DNA of 64,000 nt, taken from positions 129,501 to 193,500 of the forward strand of contig NZ_CP041253.1 in the NCBI RefSeq assembly GCF_006575665.1, written 5' to 3'. This DNA is from Echinicola soli. GTDB taxonomy: Bacteria; Bacteroidota; Bacteroidia; Cytophagales; Cyclobacteriaceae. A model generated the notes under the pieces. The model had not been told where the DNA came from. It worked only from the letters and a program-made list of their open reading frames with translations, and searched no databases. Each line of letters starts with the position of its first letter. Position 1 is the stretch's first letter. The translations under genes were made by a program, and so were the position numbers. This document shows positions 1 through 9,551 of the stretch, piece after piece.

Positions 1-372
1 AGGATCAAACACGCCTATATCTACAAGGACCTGATGGATCAAAATGGACTTGTCGCGCTGGGAAGTGACTTTCCAGTAGAAAGCATCAATCCGCTCTTTG
101 GCTTCCATGCCGCAGTAGCACGCCAAGATGCAAACAACTGGCCAGCTGATAGATTCCAAGCCGAAAACAGCCTTACCCGGGAGCAAGCATTAAAAGGCAT
201 GACCATTTGGGCGGCCTATGCCAATTTTGAAGAAACCATTAAAGGAAGTATCGAAAGCGGAAAGCTTGCCGACTTCATCATTACCGACAGGGACCTGATG
301 ACGGCTCCCGAAGAAAGCCTACGCAGCATCCAAGTGGAAGCCACCTTTGTCGGTGGAGAAAAAGTATATTGA
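1..372 (+). CDS. Amidohydrolase (YtcJ-like), C-terminal part
   Basis: The gene is cut by the left edge of the window; frame 1 is open from base 1 and ends at TGA 370-372, so about 123 C-terminal residues are visible. The stretch has the GSDFPVE motif with the metal-binding Asp, a 'GFHAAVARQD' segment, and the closing 'KGSIESGKLADFIITDRDL' and 'VGGEKVY' strands of metal-dependent hydrolases of the YtcJ/amidohydrolase-3 type. Substrate cannot be told. An internal ATG at 34 is not the real start because the homologous sequence continues upstream of it. Confidence 0.85.
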   Translation, partial: RIKHAYIYKDLMDQNGLVALGSDFPVESINPLFGFHAAVARQDANNWPADRFQAENSLTREQALKGMTIWAAYANFEETIKGSIESGKLADFIITDRDLMTAPEESLRSIQVEATFVGGEKVY

Positions 373-455
373 CACGACAGGCGATAGCCCTGAAAACCAG
401 ACGAACTGACCAATATTATACTGGTAATTAGACCTTTACACGAGTTTACTCTCCA

Positions 456-1154
456 CTAATCCAATTGAAGACATGGCTTAACCCTTTCCAGCCAATCTTT
501 GGAAAGGATCTTTATGTTGAGCAAATCTTCTATTTGCTGGTATTCTCCATGCTGGTCACGGTAAGCCACAATTACCTTGGCCTCACCATAGCGGATATAG
601 GGATGCGCCGCCAAATCCTTCGTCCCCGCAGCATTCAGGGAAAGGTGATGACCTATGGAAGGCGTAAAGGTAAAATACTCAAACACCCTTTTGGCCACTG
701 CTACTTTTAGGCCATAAACATCCAACAATTGCTCTTGTCGGTGAAGTCCTCCCAAGCTCTCCCGAAACTTCACAATTCTAGCCGCAAGTGCAGGGCCAAT
801 CCCCGGCACTACCTGCAAGACCACTGAATCAGCCTCGGCAAAATCCATTTTGTTCAACGTCGGCTTTTTGCTTTGGTATTCCTCCCACCTTCCCGTATCT
901 TTCCTCACCTGCCTGTTGGCCACCCGGACAAATCCTCCAGCTGAAGAATCATCTTCCATTACCGCCAGCAAACTGTCCGTCCTTGCGAGGTATTGTTGAT
1001 ATTGCTCCATCGCCGCCTTACTTTGGTACCACTTCACTCCCTTTGGGACAAAGGCCAAGACCACCAAAACAGGAACCACCAATAAAAAACCATTGGACTC
1101 CCGTTTTGTGAAACCAAAATACTCCCTTAAAAAATAGTGTAGTTTCTTTTTCAT
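456..1154 (-). CDS. Helix-hairpin-helix (ComEA-like) membrane-anchored protein
   Basis: A 232-residue protein with one hydrophobic segment near residues 20-38 followed by a region with two or three helix-hairpin-helix copies. 'VPGIGPALAARIVKFRE' near residue 115 is a clear HhH motif and a second copy lies around 'YGEAKVIVAYRDQHG'. This is the layout of Bacteroidota ComEA-like proteins, which presumably bind DNA at the membrane; a role in DNA uptake is inference. ATG at 1154 is chosen: an in-frame TTG at 1163 adds only three residues. It is convergent with the amidohydrolase gene and divergent from hemA. Confidence 0.8.
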   Translation of the reverse strand: MKKKLHYFLREYFGFTKRESNGFLLVVPVLVVLAFVPKGVKWYQSKAAMEQYQQYLARTDSLLAVMEDDSSAGGFVRVANRQVRKDTGRWEEYQSKKPTLNKMDFAEADSVVLQVVPGIGPALAARIVKFRESLGGLHRQEQLLDVYGLKVAVAKRVFEYFTFTPSIGHHLSLNAAGTKDLAAHPYIRYGEAKVIVAYRDQHGEYQQIEDLLNIKILSKDWLERVKPCLQLD

Positions 1155-1406
1155 AATCTCCAATACTCCACCAGTGTACCCTACAAAAAGTCAACACCGA
1201 TATTAACAACATATAGCAGCTTGCCCCTTCACTTGCCCCCTCATAGATTCCTTCTATCCATCATAAAATAAACATATTGGAATTATTTCCAAAGTTTTGT
1301 CATTATTGCAGTGTATAAAGGCAAAAAAATACCCAGCCCACTATTTAGATAGATTTTAAATTAAGAAGAGCTTGTGGAAATAATTCATTTCGTGGAGTTT
1401 CTGTAA

Positions 1407-1414
1407 TAAATTTG
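1407..1414 (+). promoter_or_regulatory. Bacteroidota -7 box of hemA (TAAATTTG)
   Basis: TAAATTTG fits the Bacteroidota -7 consensus TAnnTTTG exactly and lies 21 bp before ATG 1436. It overlaps the in-frame TTG at 1412, which argues against that TTG as the translation start. No good -33 TTTG was found at the expected spacing, so the call is tentative. Confidence 0.4.
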
Positions 1415-1435
1415 CAACATATAAAAGTACCAATA

Positions 1436-2707
1436 ATGCAGCATCAGTTTAGCGCCATAAGTCTTTCCTATAAAAATGCCCCTGTAGAAATCAGGGAGAT
1501 TATAGCATTGGACGACAAGGCCATACAATCTCTCTTGATAAAATTGAAGGAGTTTTTCAATGTGAAAGACACTTTGATCTTGTCTACCTGCAATAGGACA
1601 GAGGTGTATTATGCTCATGAACTGGATCTTAGTACCGAGATCATCAAACTCATTGGTACTGAAAAAGGGCTGCACAATGTGATCTCCTACCTAGAGTATT
1701 TCACCATCATCCATGATGACAAAAAAGCCATAGAGCACCTTTTCAAGGTCTCCATGGGGCTGGAAGCCCAGGTGGTCGGTGACATGCAAATCTCCAATCA
1801 AGTAAAAAGGGCTTATCAAGCATCTGCGGATATGGAAATGGCCGGGCCTTTCCTTCACCGATTGATGCACACCATTTTCTTTACCAACAAGCGAGTGGTG
1901 CAAGAAACAGCCTTTAGGGATGGTGCCGCATCCGTTTCGTATGCAGCTGTGGAACTGATCGAGGAAATCACTTCAAACACCATCAATCCCAGAATATTGC
2001 TCGTGGGACTTGGTGAAATAGGTGAAGACGTGGCCAAAAACATGGTCTACATTCCTCATGCAGTGGTAACCATCACCAATAGAACGCATGAAAAAGCTGT
2101 CCAGATGGGGGCAGAACTAGGATGCAAAGTGATCCCCTTCGAGGAAGTCCACAGCGCCATGCAGGAGGCAGATGTGGTGGTTTCTTCCATTTCATCTTCA
2201 CAGCCATTCATTACAAAAGACTTGGTCAAGGCATTTGATATAAAAAGTTATAAACTTTTCGTGGACATGTCTGTACCCCGCAGCATCGAGACTACTGTGG
2301 AAGATGTCCCTGGCGTACTACTCTATAACGTAGACAATATCCAGAGCAAGACCACTGAAGCACTGGAGAGAAGACTTGCCGCAGTTCCACAAGTAGAAGC
2401 CATCATCAGTGAGAGCATTGATGAGTTTTACAACTGGAAGAAAGAAATGATGGTATCACCGACCATCAACAAGCTCAAGAACGCCCTGGAACAGATCCGC
2501 ACCGAAGAACTGGAGCGGTATATGAAAAACGCCAGCGAAGAGGAATATGCTGTCATCGATAAAATCACCAAGAGCATGATGCAAAAAATCATCAAAGTGC
2601 CGGTGGTACAATTAAAAGCAGCCTGTAAAAAAGATCAGGCAGAAGAAATGATCGGAATTATTTCGGATCTTTTTGACTTGGAAAAAGAAAACTCCAAGCA
2701 TTCTTAA
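1436..2707 (+). CDS. hemA: Glutamyl-tRNA reductase
   Basis: A 423-residue protein that reduces glutamyl-tRNA(Glu) to glutamate-1-semialdehyde, the first step of C5-pathway tetrapyrrole synthesis. The catalytic motif STCNRTEVY is present with the thioester Cys at residue 52, followed by the Rossmann motif 'VGLGEIGEDVAKN' and a C-terminal helical dimerisation region. The length is normal for the family. ATG 1436 gives the usual start ('MQHQFSAISLSYKNAPVEIRE'); TTG 1412 is rejected because it sits in the likely -7 box. hemL, the next enzyme, lies at 19.1-20.4 kb. Confidence 0.96.
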   Translation: MQHQFSAISLSYKNAPVEIREIIALDDKAIQSLLIKLKEFFNVKDTLILSTCNRTEVYYAHELDLSTEIIKLIGTEKGLHNVISYLEYFTIIHDDKKAIEHLFKVSMGLEAQVVGDMQISNQVKRAYQASADMEMAGPFLHRLMHTIFFTNKRVVQETAFRDGAASVSYAAVELIEEITSNTINPRILLVGLGEIGEDVAKNMVYIPHAVVTITNRTHEKAVQMGAELGCKVIPFEEVHSAMQEADVVVSSISSSQPFITKDLVKAFDIKSYKLFVDMSVPRSIETTVEDVPGVLLYNVDNIQSKTTEALERRLAAVPQVEAIISESIDEFYNWKKEMMVSPTINKLKNALEQIRTEELERYMKNASEEEYAVIDKITKSMMQKIIKVPVVQLKAACKKDQAEEMIGIISDLFDLEKENSKHS

Positions 2708-2741
2708 ATTCGAGCATTAAAGTAAAGAGGCGACTATTTTA

Positions 2742-2785
2742 AAACATCTGGAGCGGATTTTACATCAAATTTGTTGCAGATGTTT
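2742..2785 (+). terminator. Possible hemA terminator hairpin
   Basis: AAACATCTG (2742-2750) and CAGATGTTT (2777-2785) form a perfect 9-bp stem with a 26-nt loop, followed by CTCTTTGTTT. It starts 35 bp after the hemA stop. The loop is long for a rho-independent terminator, so this is tentative. Confidence 0.35.
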
Positions 2786-2806
2786 CTCTTTGTTTATGAG
2801 GTATTT

Positions 2807-2838
2807 TTTGATAAACATTTGCTTTCGACTTACTTTAG
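2807..2838 (+). promoter_or_regulatory. Candidate promoter of the WG-repeat gene
   Basis: TTTG at 2807-2810 and TACTTTAG at 2831-2838 are separated by 20 bp, matching the Bacteroidota TTTG-N19..21-TAnnTTTG pattern with one mismatch in the -7 box. The start codon is at 2863. Confidence 0.4.
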
Positions 2839-2862
2839 TGGCAAAATCAAAACGCTACTTCA

Positions 2863-4431
2863 ATGTCAACAGTAATCGGTAAATGGGCCATTGCCCTTTG
2901 TTTGTTTTTAGTATCCATTGACTTCACGCAGGCCCAGATGTATGAAGTCTACAATCCACAACTGGAGCTCATCCAAAAAATCAACAATGACCATATTTTT
3001 CTATTGAGCGAATCCATTCGGGTAAGTGACAAAGACCAACAAATCAAGCTCCTCAATCGTAACTACGAACCATTTCTGGAGCTGGAAGGATCATCGATTT
3101 ACCAGTACTTAAGTCCTTGGATATTGGTAGAAAAAGACGGAAAGCTAGGGGCTTACCATGAATATGGCGAGCAGATCATGAAGCCACAATACGACCATAT
3201 TGACACCCGATACAACGAGCTGCTTGGCAAAAAGGGGAACATCTTCTATCATTACGATATTGGCACCAAAATCCTGAAATCCCTGGGTTCCTTCCAGGAA
3301 GCTGAAATCGCCAAAAACGGACAGATCATCGCCAGAGTACCTGCAGGCTACCAATTACCGCTCTCTGATAACCCTCAGCGCATTTACCAACATTTAGAAT
3401 CCTCATCAAACGGGGCTATCCTTTCCCATGAAACCAGTGGATACGGATTAATCAATAGGCACGGCGATTATATCCTGGAGCCTATTTTGGATACGCTGAT
3501 GCACCTCGAAAAAGAATTCTTCTTCGGCTATAATGAAAATCAATATATGCTCATCAAGGCCACTGAAGATGATGCCGAAATCAAGTACAGTAGCTATCAT
3601 AAAATCGCCTTGGAAAACGATGTCATCCTGGAATACATCCATGGACGGCTCAGAAGGATCATGAAAAATGACGGCATATTGCTGGATATCATGGGCATGG
3701 CAGACGTAAACCGAATTGACGCAGACCATTATAATGTTTACTTTAAAAATGGCAAGGTAGGCCTTTTGGACAGCAAAGGAGTCTGGCAGGTCGTCCCCGC
3801 AGACAGCGTCACGTCCATTCTCCCCGGTAAGGAAGAACGTTACGGAGCCTTACACGGCAGATTCTACGGATATGTAAACCGGGCAGGAAAATGGGTGATC
3901 CCAAATACATTTGAAGGAACAGGACGGTTTTCAGAAGGGCTGGCCGCTGTAAAATCAGCAGGAGCCTGGGGCTATATTGACAAGCATGGGAGCATGGTTA
4001 TCACTCCACAATACGATGAAGCCGATGAATTTCACAATGGGCTGGCTATCGTCAAAAAAGGTGGAAAAGCTAACCTGATCGACCGCAATGGAAAGGAAGT
4101 ACTCTCTTCATTCTACCAACACATTGCTCGATCAGACGACCATTATTATATTACCGAAAACGAAGGCATGTTTGGAATGATCGATCCTAATGGGAAAGAA
4201 ATCATCAGCCCTACTTTCCAATCTGTGAGAAGAGAAGGCTATGACCGGATCATTGTACAAAGAAACGGACGGTTTGGCATCATCAATGAAGCCGGAGAAG
4301 CGCTGCTACCTGTCTATTACCAAGACATCATTATTGACAACAGCGCCCAAAAAATACTTGCTGAAGACCTCTATAAACCTATTGTCACGGAAGAGGACGA
4401 AAAAGGAAAAAAGAAAAAGAAAAGAGGATAA
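2863..4431 (+). CDS. Secreted WG-repeat protein
   Basis: A 522-residue protein with an N-terminal signal peptide (hydrophobic residues about 8-22, then 'TQAQ'). The body is made of WG repeats with the pattern (Y/W)G-(Y/L)-I/V-x-x-x-G, for example 'AWGYIDKHGSMVITPQYDEA' and 'GRFGIINEAGEALLPVYY', typical of beta-rich WG_beta_rep proteins of unknown function. The last residues are a Lys/Arg run after 'TEEDEKG'. A periplasmic or surface location is inferred from the signal peptide. It stands alone and is convergent with floA. Confidence 0.85.
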   Translation: MSTVIGKWAIALCLFLVSIDFTQAQMYEVYNPQLELIQKINNDHIFLLSESIRVSDKDQQIKLLNRNYEPFLELEGSSIYQYLSPWILVEKDGKLGAYHEYGEQIMKPQYDHIDTRYNELLGKKGNIFYHYDIGTKILKSLGSFQEAEIAKNGQIIARVPAGYQLPLSDNPQRIYQHLESSSNGAILSHETSGYGLINRHGDYILEPILDTLMHLEKEFFFGYNENQYMLIKATEDDAEIKYSSYHKIALENDVILEYIHGRLRRIMKNDGILLDIMGMADVNRIDADHYNVYFKNGKVGLLDSKGVWQVVPADSVTSILPGKEERYGALHGRFYGYVNRAGKWVIPNTFEGTGRFSEGLAAVKSAGAWGYIDKHGSMVITPQYDEADEFHNGLAIVKKGGKANLIDRNGKEVLSSFYQHIARSDDHYYITENEGMFGMIDPNGKEIISPTFQSVRREGYDRIIVQRNGRFGIINEAGEALLPVYYQDIIIDNSAQKILAEDLYKPIVTEEDEKGKKKKKRG

Positions 4432-4537
4432 GCTGAACCCGCACTATGCAGTAGAAAATCTATTACGGTCTTAAATAGCTTTGAATCAGTCCTTACACTA
4501 AGTTTTATGGTTCTACCTGGCCGGCAGACAGGTTCAT

Positions 4538-4555
4538 CATCCGCCGCGGCGGATG
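4538..4555. repeat. GC-rich palindrome, intergenic repeat
   Basis: CATCCGCCGCGGCGGATG is an 18-bp perfect palindrome in the gap between the WG-repeat gene and floA. It shares the CCGCCGCGGCGG core with the palindrome at 6460-6481 and, in shorter form, 31978-31989, and is probably one of a dispersed family of stem-loop repeats. Confidence 0.55.
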
Positions 4556-4648
4556 CAGTCAATCATAAAATTTCCTGATTCTTTGCTATTTAAAACCCTT
4601 CCCGACTGTAGTTGGGATCCCAATGAATAATGCGTGGTTGAAAAAAAT

Positions 4649-4695
4649 AATCGGTCATCAGTATTCAGTATATCACTGAATCTTGATGACCGATT
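4649..4695. terminator. Bidirectional hairpin between convergent genes
   Basis: AATCGGTCATCA (4649-4660) pairs perfectly with TGATGACCGATT (4684-4695), and an inner stem ATTCAGT/ACTGAAT (4663-4669/4675-4681) extends it. A-rich sequence precedes and T-rich sequence follows, so it can end transcription from both the WG-repeat gene (plus) and floA (minus). Confidence 0.7.
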
Positions 4696-4726
4696 TTATT
4701 TAACCAAGGTCTAATAATAGATCAAT

Positions 4727-5734
4727 CTATTTTTTATCTCCTTTGGACTTGTCATTGCCCTTGCCTTCGTCAGGCTTGGCGATGGAATCCCTCATGTCCG
4801 TATCGGACTTAATATTTTCCATTCTGTAATAATCCATTACACCGAGGTTTCCAGACCTGAAGGCCTCTGCCAAAGCCTTGGGCACTTCTGCCTCTGCTTC
4901 GATTACTTTGGCCCTCATTTCCACATTACGTGCTTTCATTTCCTGCTCAAGTGCCACGGCCATGGCCCTTCTTTCCTCGGCCTTTGCTTCTGCCACTTTT
5001 AGATCAGCAGACGCTTGGTCGATCTGGAGTTTAGCACCGATGTTCGTCCCCACATCAATATCGGCAATGTCAATCGACAATATTTCAAACGCCGTTCCTG
5101 CATCCAGTCCACGCTGTAGTACCAGTTTGGAGATTTTATCTGGATTTTCCAACACGCTCTTGTGCGTAGCCGCCGAACCAATGGAAGTCACAATCCCTTC
5201 TCCTACCCTTGCCAAAATGGTGTCTTCACCAGAACCACCTACCAATTGGGCGATATTGGCACGAACCGTCACCCTGGCTTTGGCGATCAGCTGGATACCG
5301 TCCGCCGCTACGGCCGCCACATTGGGAGTATTGATCACTTTGGGGTTTACAGAGATCTGCACTGCCTCAAACACATCCCTTCCGGCCAGGTCAATCGCCG
5401 TTGCTTGTTTAAAGGTCAAGGTTATATTGGCTTTATCGGCAGAAATCAGAGCCCTGATCACATTGGGGACATTCCCCCCTGCCAAGTAATGTGTTTCCAA
5501 TTCATTAGTGGTCAGGTCAAGTCCTGCTTTAGTGGCTGTGATCAGTGAATTGACGATAACGCTGGGCGGGACTTTTCGTATCCTCATCCCGATCAGCTCG
5601 CCAATCCCTACTTTCACATTGGCAAAAATAGCGGTGATCCACAGGTTTACCGGTACAAAATAAAGGAAGATGAACAGTAAAATCAGTCCTCCAAAAGCTG
5701 CAATTAAAATAATTGCCGAGTTAGCTATTTCCAT
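4727..5734 (-). CDS. floA: Flotillin-like protein FloA
   Basis: A 335-residue membrane scaffold protein of the FloA (UPF0365) family that organises ordered membrane microdomains. It has an N-terminal hairpin-type hydrophobic segment (about residues 8-30), the conserved '[17 protein letters not shown]' and '[19 protein letters not shown]' blocks, an Ala/Glu-rich coiled-coil region near residues 230-290 and a charged tail ending in Lys-rich sequence. It follows the NfeD gene by 6 bp on the same strand; NfeD-flotillin pairing is common, so they probably act together. Confidence 0.93.
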   Translation of the reverse strand: MEIANSAIILIAAFGGLILLFIFLYFVPVNLWITAIFANVKVGIGELIGMRIRKVPPSVIVNSLITATKAGLDLTTNELETHYLAGGNVPNVIRALISADKANITLTFKQATAIDLAGRDVFEAVQISVNPKVINTPNVAAVAADGIQLIAKARVTVRANIAQLVGGSGEDTILARVGEGIVTSIGSAATHKSVLENPDKISKLVLQRGLDAGTAFEILSIDIADIDVGTNIGAKLQIDQASADLKVAEAKAEERRAMAVALEQEMKARNVEMRAKVIEAEAEVPKALAEAFRSGNLGVMDYYRMENIKSDTDMRDSIAKPDEGKGNDKSKGDKK

Positions 5735-5740
5735 AGTTTC

Positions 5741-6199
5741 TTATTTAATGATAATTCTGTTGTATTCAAGTTGCTGGATTTCGACTTCCTGACCTGTTGG
5801 GATAAAGCCTGAATTGGACTTTACCTCATATATGGTATCGCCAAATTCCGCTTTGCCATAAGGCTTGATATCGGAGATCGTTTTCCCTCTCAGCCCTACT
5901 TGCAGGCCTTCCAAACGATCATCATAGGTACGGCTTGAGATGGTATCCTTCAGTGAAAACCGCTTCCATACGCCGGACTTGAAACCGTAAAAAATCACCC
6001 CAACATTGGCAATTGCCGTAAGGCCAAGCACCCAAAGGGCTGTCGATGAATCATAATTTACAAAAGCAAGATAAACACCAAATGCACTAAAGGCCAATCC
6101 CAAAATCCCCACTACGGTGGTTCCTGGAACAAAAATCACTTCCAGAAGGATAAGGATCAACCCTAGCACCAATAATCCAAGAATAAGCGCCCAAGTCAT
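5741..6199 (-). CDS. NfeD-family membrane protein
   Basis: A 152-residue protein with three or four hydrophobic segments in the first ~85 residues followed by a small beta-barrel (OB-fold) domain ending in 'GFIPTGQEVEIQQLEYNRIIIK', typical of the NfeD C-terminal domain. This is the short form without the ClpP-like protease domain. It is the first gene of a two-gene operon with floA. Confidence 0.88.
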   Translation of the reverse strand: MTWALILGLLVLGLILILLEVIFVPGTTVVGILGLAFSAFGVYLAFVNYDSSTALWVLGLTAIANVGVIFYGFKSGVWKRFSLKDTISSRTYDDRLEGLQVGLRGKTISDIKPYGKAEFGDTIYEVKSNSGFIPTGQEVEIQQLEYNRIIIK

Positions 6200-6534
6200 G
6201 GTTCGTTGTTAATTGTTCTGCTCAAATTAGAGAGATTTTTTGGATTTAGGAAATCCCTCCTTTTAAATCTCCATATAAAAATCAAGAAGGCCGAAACTTA
6301 ACAATAGCAACTCGTGCTTTGCCAAATTCCGGCCATCCCAATATTTCCTGGTACTGTCCATGTTTCGAGATGACAAATCACAACTGCTTTGTTGTTCCGA
6401 ACTGTAAATTCAGCACAGTGTAACCTGTCTTTGTCATTGCTCCAATCTATCCCACCTGACCTCCCCGCCGCGGCGGGGAGGAATTTGTCTCAAGTATCAC
6501 TACTCTTATCTCATTACTTGATACTTGTTACTAA
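6200..6534. other. Gap between proS and nfeD with repeat remnants
   Basis: No gene is seen in these 335 bp. The right half holds a dispersed repeat (6429-6481) with a GC-rich palindrome, followed by a degenerate tail with two 'ACTTGATACTTG'-like pieces. Both flanking genes are on the minus strand, so the gap carries the 3' end of proS and the promoter of nfeD-floA. Confidence 0.6.
6429..6481. repeat. Dispersed intergenic repeat with 22-bp palindrome
   Basis: The last 22 bp (6460-6481) are a perfect palindrome, CCTCCCCGCCG/CGGCGGGGAGG. The preceding block 'GCTCCAATCTATCCCACCT' recurs with few changes at 49830-49861 and 50173-50200, always intergenic. This looks like a REP/MITE-type element and may also help end proS transcription. 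Confidence 0.6.
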
Positions 6535-8016
6535 TCAATAAGCCTTCGCAAACAATACCCTTCCGACGGAAGGATTGCCGGTCAGCACACATTTACCATC
6601 TTCTTTCACCTGGTCCAAAGGAATGCAGCGTATCGTGGCCTTGGTCTGCTCCTTGATTTTTTCCTCCGTCTCTGGAGTACCATCCCAGTGTGCAGAAACA
6701 AATCCGCCCTTACCATCAAGTACTTTTTGGAATTCCTCCCAGGTATCTACCGATGTGGTGTTCTCTTGTCGGAATTGCAATGCCTTTTGGTAAATGGTCG
6801 CCTGGATCTCTTCCAGCTTTTCGGTGATATAGGTACCAATCTCCACCTCCGCAAGATTGACCATTTCTTTGGAAAGGGTATCCCTTCTGGCGATCTCTAT
6901 GGTATTATTGGCGAGGTCCCTTGGCCCCATGGCAATTCTCAGGGGAACCCCTTTCAGCTCATACTCAGCAAATTTCCATCCTGGCTTATGCGTATCACGA
7001 TGGTCAAAATGCACGGATATGCCCAAAGGCTTCAACTTATCCATGATTTCATGGGCCTTTTCCTCTACCGCCTGCAATTCTTCCTCACTTCTGAATATCG
7101 GCACAATGACTACTTGGATAGGCGCCAGCTTAGGCGGAAGTACCAATCCATTATCATCGGAATGCGCCATGATCAATGCGCCCATCAAACGCGTACTTAC
7201 GCCCCAAGAGGTGCCCCAAACGTGCTCCAGCCCTCCTTCTTTGGTGGCAAATTTCACATCAAAAGCATTGGCAAAGTTTTGTCCCAGAAAATGGGATGTA
7301 CCCGCCTGCAGTGCCTTCCCGTCTTGCATCAGTGCTTCGATACAATACGTCTCCACTGCTCCGGCAAAACGCTCGCTGGCAGTTTTAATACCCTTTACCA
7401 CCGGCATCCCCATATATTCTTCCGCAAACTGGGCATAGATATTCATCATCAACTCAGTCTCCTCTATGGCTTCTTCACGGGTGGCATGAGCGGTATGGCC
7501 CTCTTGCCACAAAAATTCCGCTGTTCGCAGAAACAACCTGGTCCGCATCTCCCACCTAACGACATTTGCCCATTGGTTTACTTTCAGCGGCAAGTCCCGG
7601 TAAGACTGGATCCAATTACGATAAGTGCTCCAGATTACCGTCTCCGAGGTAGGCCGCACGATCAGTTCCTCTTCAAGTTTAGCCTCAGGGTCCACGATCA
7701 CCCCTTTGCCCCCTTCATCATTCTTTAAGCGATAGTGGGTCACCACAGCGCATTCTTTCGCAAATCCCTCCACGTGGCTGGCTTCCTTGGACAAATAAGA
7801 TTTTGGAATGAACAAGGGGAAATAAGCATTGCTATGCCCTGTGTCCTTAAACATCTTATCCAGCTGCTGCTGCATTTTTTCCCAAATGGAATAGCCATAA
7901 GGCTTGATCACCATGCATCCTCTAACGGCGGAATTTTCCGCCAGGTCAGCCCTTTTTACCAATTCATTGTACCACTGTGAGTAGTCCTCACTTCTTTTAG
8001 GCAGTCCTTTGCTCAT
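6535..8016 (-). CDS. proS: Prolyl-tRNA synthetase, archaeal/eukaryotic type
   Basis: A 493-residue class II aminoacyl-tRNA synthetase that charges tRNA(Pro). The class II motifs are visible ('[19 protein letters not shown]' motif 1, '[26 protein letters not shown]' region motif 2, and '[20 protein letters not shown]' motif 3), followed by the anticodon-binding domain from about residue 300 and the zinc-binding-like C-terminal domain. It lacks the YbaK-like editing insert of the bacterial form, so it is the type-3/archaeal-like form common in Bacteroidota. It is a single gene. Confidence 0.96.
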   Translation of the reverse strand: MSKGLPKRSEDYSQWYNELVKRADLAENSAVRGCMVIKPYGYSIWEKMQQQLDKMFKDTGHSNAYFPLFIPKSYLSKEASHVEGFAKECAVVTHYRLKNDEGGKGVIVDPEAKLEEELIVRPTSETVIWSTYRNWIQSYRDLPLKVNQWANVVRWEMRTRLFLRTAEFLWQEGHTAHATREEAIEETELMMNIYAQFAEEYMGMPVVKGIKTASERFAGAVETYCIEALMQDGKALQAGTSHFLGQNFANAFDVKFATKEGGLEHVWGTSWGVSTRLMGALIMAHSDDNGLVLPPKLAPIQVVIVPIFRSEEELQAVEEKAHEIMDKLKPLGISVHFDHRDTHKPGWKFAEYELKGVPLRIAMGPRDLANNTIEIARRDTLSKEMVNLAEVEIGTYITEKLEEIQATIYQKALQFRQENTTSVDTWEEFQKVLDGKGGFVSAHWDGTPETEEKIKEQTKATIRCIPLDQVKEDGKCVLTGNPSVGRVLFAKAY

Positions 8017-8072
8017 GAGTAAAATTTGTTGTTTTCGAAAAACTCTTTAACTTTCGTCCCTATTTTGGGGAG

Positions 8073-8080
8073 CAAATATA
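8073..8080 (-). promoter_or_regulatory. Candidate -7 box of proS
   Basis: On the minus strand TATATTTG fits TAnnTTTG and lies 57 bp upstream of the proS ATG. No clear -33 TTTG is present. Confidence 0.3.
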
Positions 8081-8148
8081 ATTTAAAAAAATATAACCCT
8101 CCTCCCATGAGCACGTATATAGTGTTACGAGTTGTAAACTAAATAATT

Positions 8149-9438
8149 ATGAAGAAAAATACCTCATATCGTTATCTTGCCCTCCTGGCTGCAGTAGGAT
8201 TAGTTTCCTGTAGCAGTAGCTATAGTGCGATGCAGGGAGAAACAGATGACCTCTACTTTATGGCATCTGATGATGCAGTGGTTACTTCCAATGCTGTAAC
8301 CAACAATACGCCTGAAAGTTTTGATAATTACAATCAGGTAAGTGCAACAAATCAGTACCAACAAGAGAGTTTTTCTGCTAAAAATGTCAATCCGGAATAT
8401 GTCGCCAAATATCAGGTCCAAAATGATACGGTACCTGATGATGATATCGTGTATTTTGATGACAATACATCTACCCAAAGCACTACCACAGATGCTGAGG
8501 GCAATGTAAATGTTTATAATAATTTCTACGGATACAATGACCCGAGCGGTTCCAGTAGCAGAAACTCTTGGATGCCTTATATGTCCATGAACATGATGTA
8601 CGGCCCTTGGGGCATGTACCCAGGTTTTGGCATGGGATTCTATGACCCCTTCTGGGGTCCCGGATACGGGTTTAGACCAGGCTTTAACATGTCCATTGGT
8701 TTTGGGATCGGATTCGGCATGGGCGGCTGGGGATACCGACCTTACAGTCCATTCTACGATCCTTTCTGGGGACCTCGCTATGCTTATGGTGGATACGGCG
8801 GTTACTATGGCGGCTATTATGGACGCCCAATCATCGTAAACAACATATATAGTGGAGAAAGCCGTCAGATCGTCAGAGCAGCGAGAACAAGCAGGGGCAG
8901 TGCCTCTCCCACCAGAGTAACCAGAAGAAGTGCTTCGGAGCCTGGTACTTCCCGCGCAGTGGCTCGCAGAAGTGCTGTGAGCAGAGTGGACGGCAACAGG
9001 TCCAGAAGTGACTTCAGCAGGTCTGAAAACGACTATATGAACGGCAGAAGTCGTGTAACGTCCGCATCTTCAAGCAGAAGAGCTACGAATTCAGCGGTCA
9101 TGACCCGGCCTAGCAGTTCAGAAAGATCAAGAAGTGCTTATACCCCTCGTTCATCAAGCAACAGAAGGGAAGTTTCAACTCGTCCATCAAGCACTAATAG
9201 ATTACGATCAAGCTATTCTACTCCTTCAAGGAGCACCTCTCCTTCTTATAATACCAGAAGCAGAAGCTCTTCAAGCAGCAGAACATACTCTACACCAAGT
9301 AGAACTAGATCAAACAGCAGTTATACACCTTCCAGAAGTAGCAGCAGTAGTAGAAGCTACAGCAGCGGCTCCTCGTCATCCAGGAGCTCAGGAGGCGCAA
9401 GCCGCAGTTCTGGAGGATCAAGAAGAGGGGGAAATTAA
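8149..9438 (+). CDS. Lipoprotein with aromatic Gly-rich core and Ser/Arg-rich tail
   Basis: A 429-residue protein that I cannot assign to a named family. It starts with a lipoprotein signal peptide (lipobox LVSC, Cys near residue 21). Residues about 140-225 are very rich in Gly, Tyr, Trp, Pro and Met ('YDPFWGPGYG' occurs in two versions), and from about residue 240 the chain is almost only Ser, Arg, Thr and Gly ('SRSSSSSR'-like). The low complexity suggests a disordered, strongly basic cell-envelope protein; ionic binding to polysaccharide or DNA is speculation. It lies upstream of the FadL-like gene on the same strand, 113 bp apart. Confidence 0.75.
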   Translation: MKKNTSYRYLALLAAVGLVSCSSSYSAMQGETDDLYFMASDDAVVTSNAVTNNTPESFDNYNQVSATNQYQQESFSAKNVNPEYVAKYQVQNDTVPDDDIVYFDDNTSTQSTTTDAEGNVNVYNNFYGYNDPSGSSSRNSWMPYMSMNMMYGPWGMYPGFGMGFYDPFWGPGYGFRPGFNMSIGFGIGFGMGGWGYRPYSPFYDPFWGPRYAYGGYGGYYGGYYGRPIIVNNIYSGESRQIVRAARTSRGSASPTRVTRRSASEPGTSRAVARRSAVSRVDGNRSRSDFSRSENDYMNGRSRVTSASSSRRATNSAVMTRPSSSERSRSAYTPRSSSNRREVSTRPSSTNRLRSSYSTPSRSTSPSYNTRSRSSSSSRTYSTPSRTRSNSSYTPSRSSSSSRSYSSGSSSSRSSGGASRSSGGSRRGGN

Positions 9439-9551
9439 TCCCCCTTTTTTTACCATTTTTTCCACTATCACCGTTATGTAATCAGAACCTTATTAGCAAA
9501 ACATTGCACAGCTATCTGCATGGCTGAATGGAATCATATTATTAAAGAAAT

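Noticed and set aside
1412..1435. TTG start giving hemA eight more residues
   Set aside because: The TTG is part of a -7 box match and the family normally starts at the ATG at 1436.
4878..5489. A 203-codon Ser/Ala-rich frame on the plus strand
   Set aside because: It is a shadow of floA; its composition is the reverse reading of the Ala/Glu coiled coil.
6688..7728. A 346-codon open frame on the plus strand
   Set aside because: It is antisense to proS over its whole length, has no motif, and reflects the codon pattern of proS.
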